A DNA stretch of 64,000 nt. Origin: Streptomyces specialis. GTDB lineage: Bacteria; Actinomycetota; Actinomycetes; Streptomycetales; Streptomycetaceae. Shown here in pieces: positions 62,866 through 64,000 of the stretch. The notes beneath the pieces were generated by a model. That model ran no database searches. It was not told where the DNA came from and saw nothing but the letters and a program-made list of their open reading frames with translations. The DNA lies in contig NZ_LN929896.1 of the NCBI RefSeq assembly GCF_001493375.1, positions 62,001 to 126,000 on the forward strand, in the 5' to 3' direction. The translations under genes and the position numbers were made by a program. The stretch's first letter is position 1. Each line of letters opens with the position of its first letter.

Positions 62866-64000
62866 ATGACTCTGCTCACCGGCGACCGCTACCGGGCCGA
62901 GCTGGCCGACGGCCGCGAGCTGTACCTGGACGGCGAACGCGTCACCAGCCCCGCCGACCACCCCGCGTTCAAACCGGCCGTCGACGAACTCGCCCGCCTG
63001 CTCGACCTCCAGGACGACCCCGAACACCGGGACCTGCTCACCTGGCAGGACCCCGACACCGGCCGCCGCCTGGCCCGCGCCTACCAACCGCCGCGCAGCC
63101 TGGACGACTTGCGGCTCCAGCGGCGCAGCGCCGAGTTCTGGCACGCCGAATCCCTGGGCCAGCACGGCCGTTCGCCCGCCTTCATGGCGTCGATCGCCGT
63201 CGGCGTCTACGACTTCCGGCACCGCCTGGAGGCCAACCGGCCCGGTTTCGGCGCCAACGCCGAAGCCTGGTACCGGTACTGCGCGGAGAACGACCTCGTG
63301 CTGTCGCACGCCCTGGGCGATCCGCAGATCGACCGTTCCACCGACCCGGTGGACGACCCGGACCTCGCGCTGCGGGTCCTGGAGGAGAACGAGCACGGCA
63401 TCGTGGTGCGCGGCGCCAAGCAACTCACCACGCTGGCCCCGCTGGCGCACGAGGTGCTGGTGTACCTCTCGGCCTCGTTCGCCCAGCGACGCGGCGAGCA
63501 GTTCGTCGTCTGGTTCGCGCTGCCGCTCAACACGCCGGGCCTGATCACCCTGTGCCGCGAGCCGCTCGGCAGCGCCCCCTGGGGCCACTCCCACCCGCTG
63601 GGCGCCCGCTACGACGAGCAGGACGCGATGCTGTTCTTCGACGACGTCCTGGTGCCGTGGAACCGGGTGTTCCTGCTGCGCGACGGTGATCTGGCGCGCG
63701 TCGGGCTCGGCCGGATCAACGCGTGGAGCGCGTACATCGGGCACGTCCGGTTCCGCGAGCGGCTGCGGACGCTGCTGGCCACGGCGACCCTGGTCGCCGA
63801 GTCCATCGGTGTCGACCAGTTCCGCAACGTCCAGGAGGACTTGGGGCGGCTGGCCGGCTACGCCGAACTCACCGAGTACTTCCTCGACGCCGCCGAGGCC
63901 CGCGCCACCACGACCGACAGCGGGCTGTTCGCGCCGGGCGACACGGCCGCCAGCCGCGTGTGGTCGGCCGAAGTGGCGGGCAGCGCCGTGGAGATCGTCC
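62866..64000 (+). CDS. HpaB-like FADH2-dependent hydroxylase (partial, runs off the window)
   Basis: The first 378 residues of a two-component flavin monooxygenase of the 4-hydroxyphenylacetate 3-hydroxylase family: MTLLTGDRYRAELADGRELY, a middle domain with PQIDRSTDPVDDPDLALRVL and HGIVVRGAKQLTTLAPLAHE, and ATLVAESIGVDQFRNVQEDL in the C-terminal helical domain. AGGAG lies seven bases before ATG. Partner of the flavin reductase encoded just upstream. The family hydroxylates phenols such as tyrosine derivatives or acts on other secondary metabolites. The stop lies beyond the window. Confidence 0.92.
   Translation, partial: MTLLTGDRYRAELADGRELYLDGERVTSPADHPAFKPAVDELARLLDLQDDPEHRDLLTWQDPDTGRRLARAYQPPRSLDDLRLQRRSAEFWHAESLGQHGRSPAFMASIAVGVYDFRHRLEANRPGFGANAEAWYRYCAENDLVLSHALGDPQIDRSTDPVDDPDLALRVLEENEHGIVVRGAKQLTTLAPLAHEVLVYLSASFAQRRGEQFVVWFALPLNTPGLITLCREPLGSAPWGHSHPLGARYDEQDAMLFFDDVLVPWNRVFLLRDGDLARVGLGRINAWSAYIGHVRFRERLRTLLATATLVAESIGVDQFRNVQEDLGRLAGYAELTEYFLDAAEARATTTDSGLFAPGDTAASRVWSAEVAGSAVEIV

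Overview
The window is high-GC actinobacterial DNA, most like Streptomyces or a close relative. Codons are strongly G/C-biased at the third position, many genes start with GTG, and operons are packed with ATGA/GTGA stop-start overlaps. The families are typical too: mce operon, LuxR-type two-component pairs, DUF427, LAXTG (sortase E type) surface proteins and HTTM/DUF5819 pairs. No rRNA, tRNA, CRISPR array or insertion sequence was seen.

Layout. (1) 1-7554, minus strand: a DUF6801-like exported protein followed by an Mla/Mce lipid-import operon (ATPase, two MlaE permeases, MceA/B/C-like proteins and the first codons of the next Mce gene). A PucR-type regulator lies divergently upstream. (2) 9425-15636: a small lipoprotein, two divergent paralogous secreted proteins with long acidic low-complexity repeats (one ending in LAQTG plus a membrane anchor), and an HTTM/DUF5819 membrane pair. 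(3) 15842-32095: a PUFA-synthase-like iterative PKS operon. Its first megasynthase is NPD-NPD-KS-AT-ACP-KR and its second is KS-AT-DH-PPTase. A free ACP, an alpha/beta hydrolase, a family-1 glycosyltransferase and a zinc-ribbon methyltransferase follow, then a secreted lipase. The product is probably a glycosylated, methylated secondary lipid. (4) 32179-38331: a sigma-like/XRE pair, then a small cassette (79-aa peptide, an interrupted gene, a DUF6895-like protein, a serine hydrolase) that could be a peptide-modification locus. (5) 38538-50576: signalling and regulatory genes, including two histidine kinase/response regulator sets, a class III cyclase, USP, STAS, HxlR and TetR regulators, a thioesterase and an SDR. 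(6) 50658-57948, minus strand: a peptide/nickel-type ABC importer operon with two LLM flavin monooxygenases. (7) 58439-64000: a LuxR regulator and the start of a second biosynthetic cluster (a cysteine-containing unknown protein, asparagine synthetase B, flavin reductase, and a two-component flavin hydroxylase running off the end).

Two cross-cutting observations stand out. Promoters in front of both repeat surface proteins and the PKS operon share a -35/-10 arrangement, and two of them also share an upstream TGACAAA box at identical spacing. This suggests one envelope/lipid regulon. Separately, at least two and probably four places carry degraded Illumina Nextera transposase adapter sequence (near 34570-34651, 36934-36965, 54505-54536 and 62737-62835). 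These sit inside or between genes and distort the local gene models. They are assembly artefacts, not biology.
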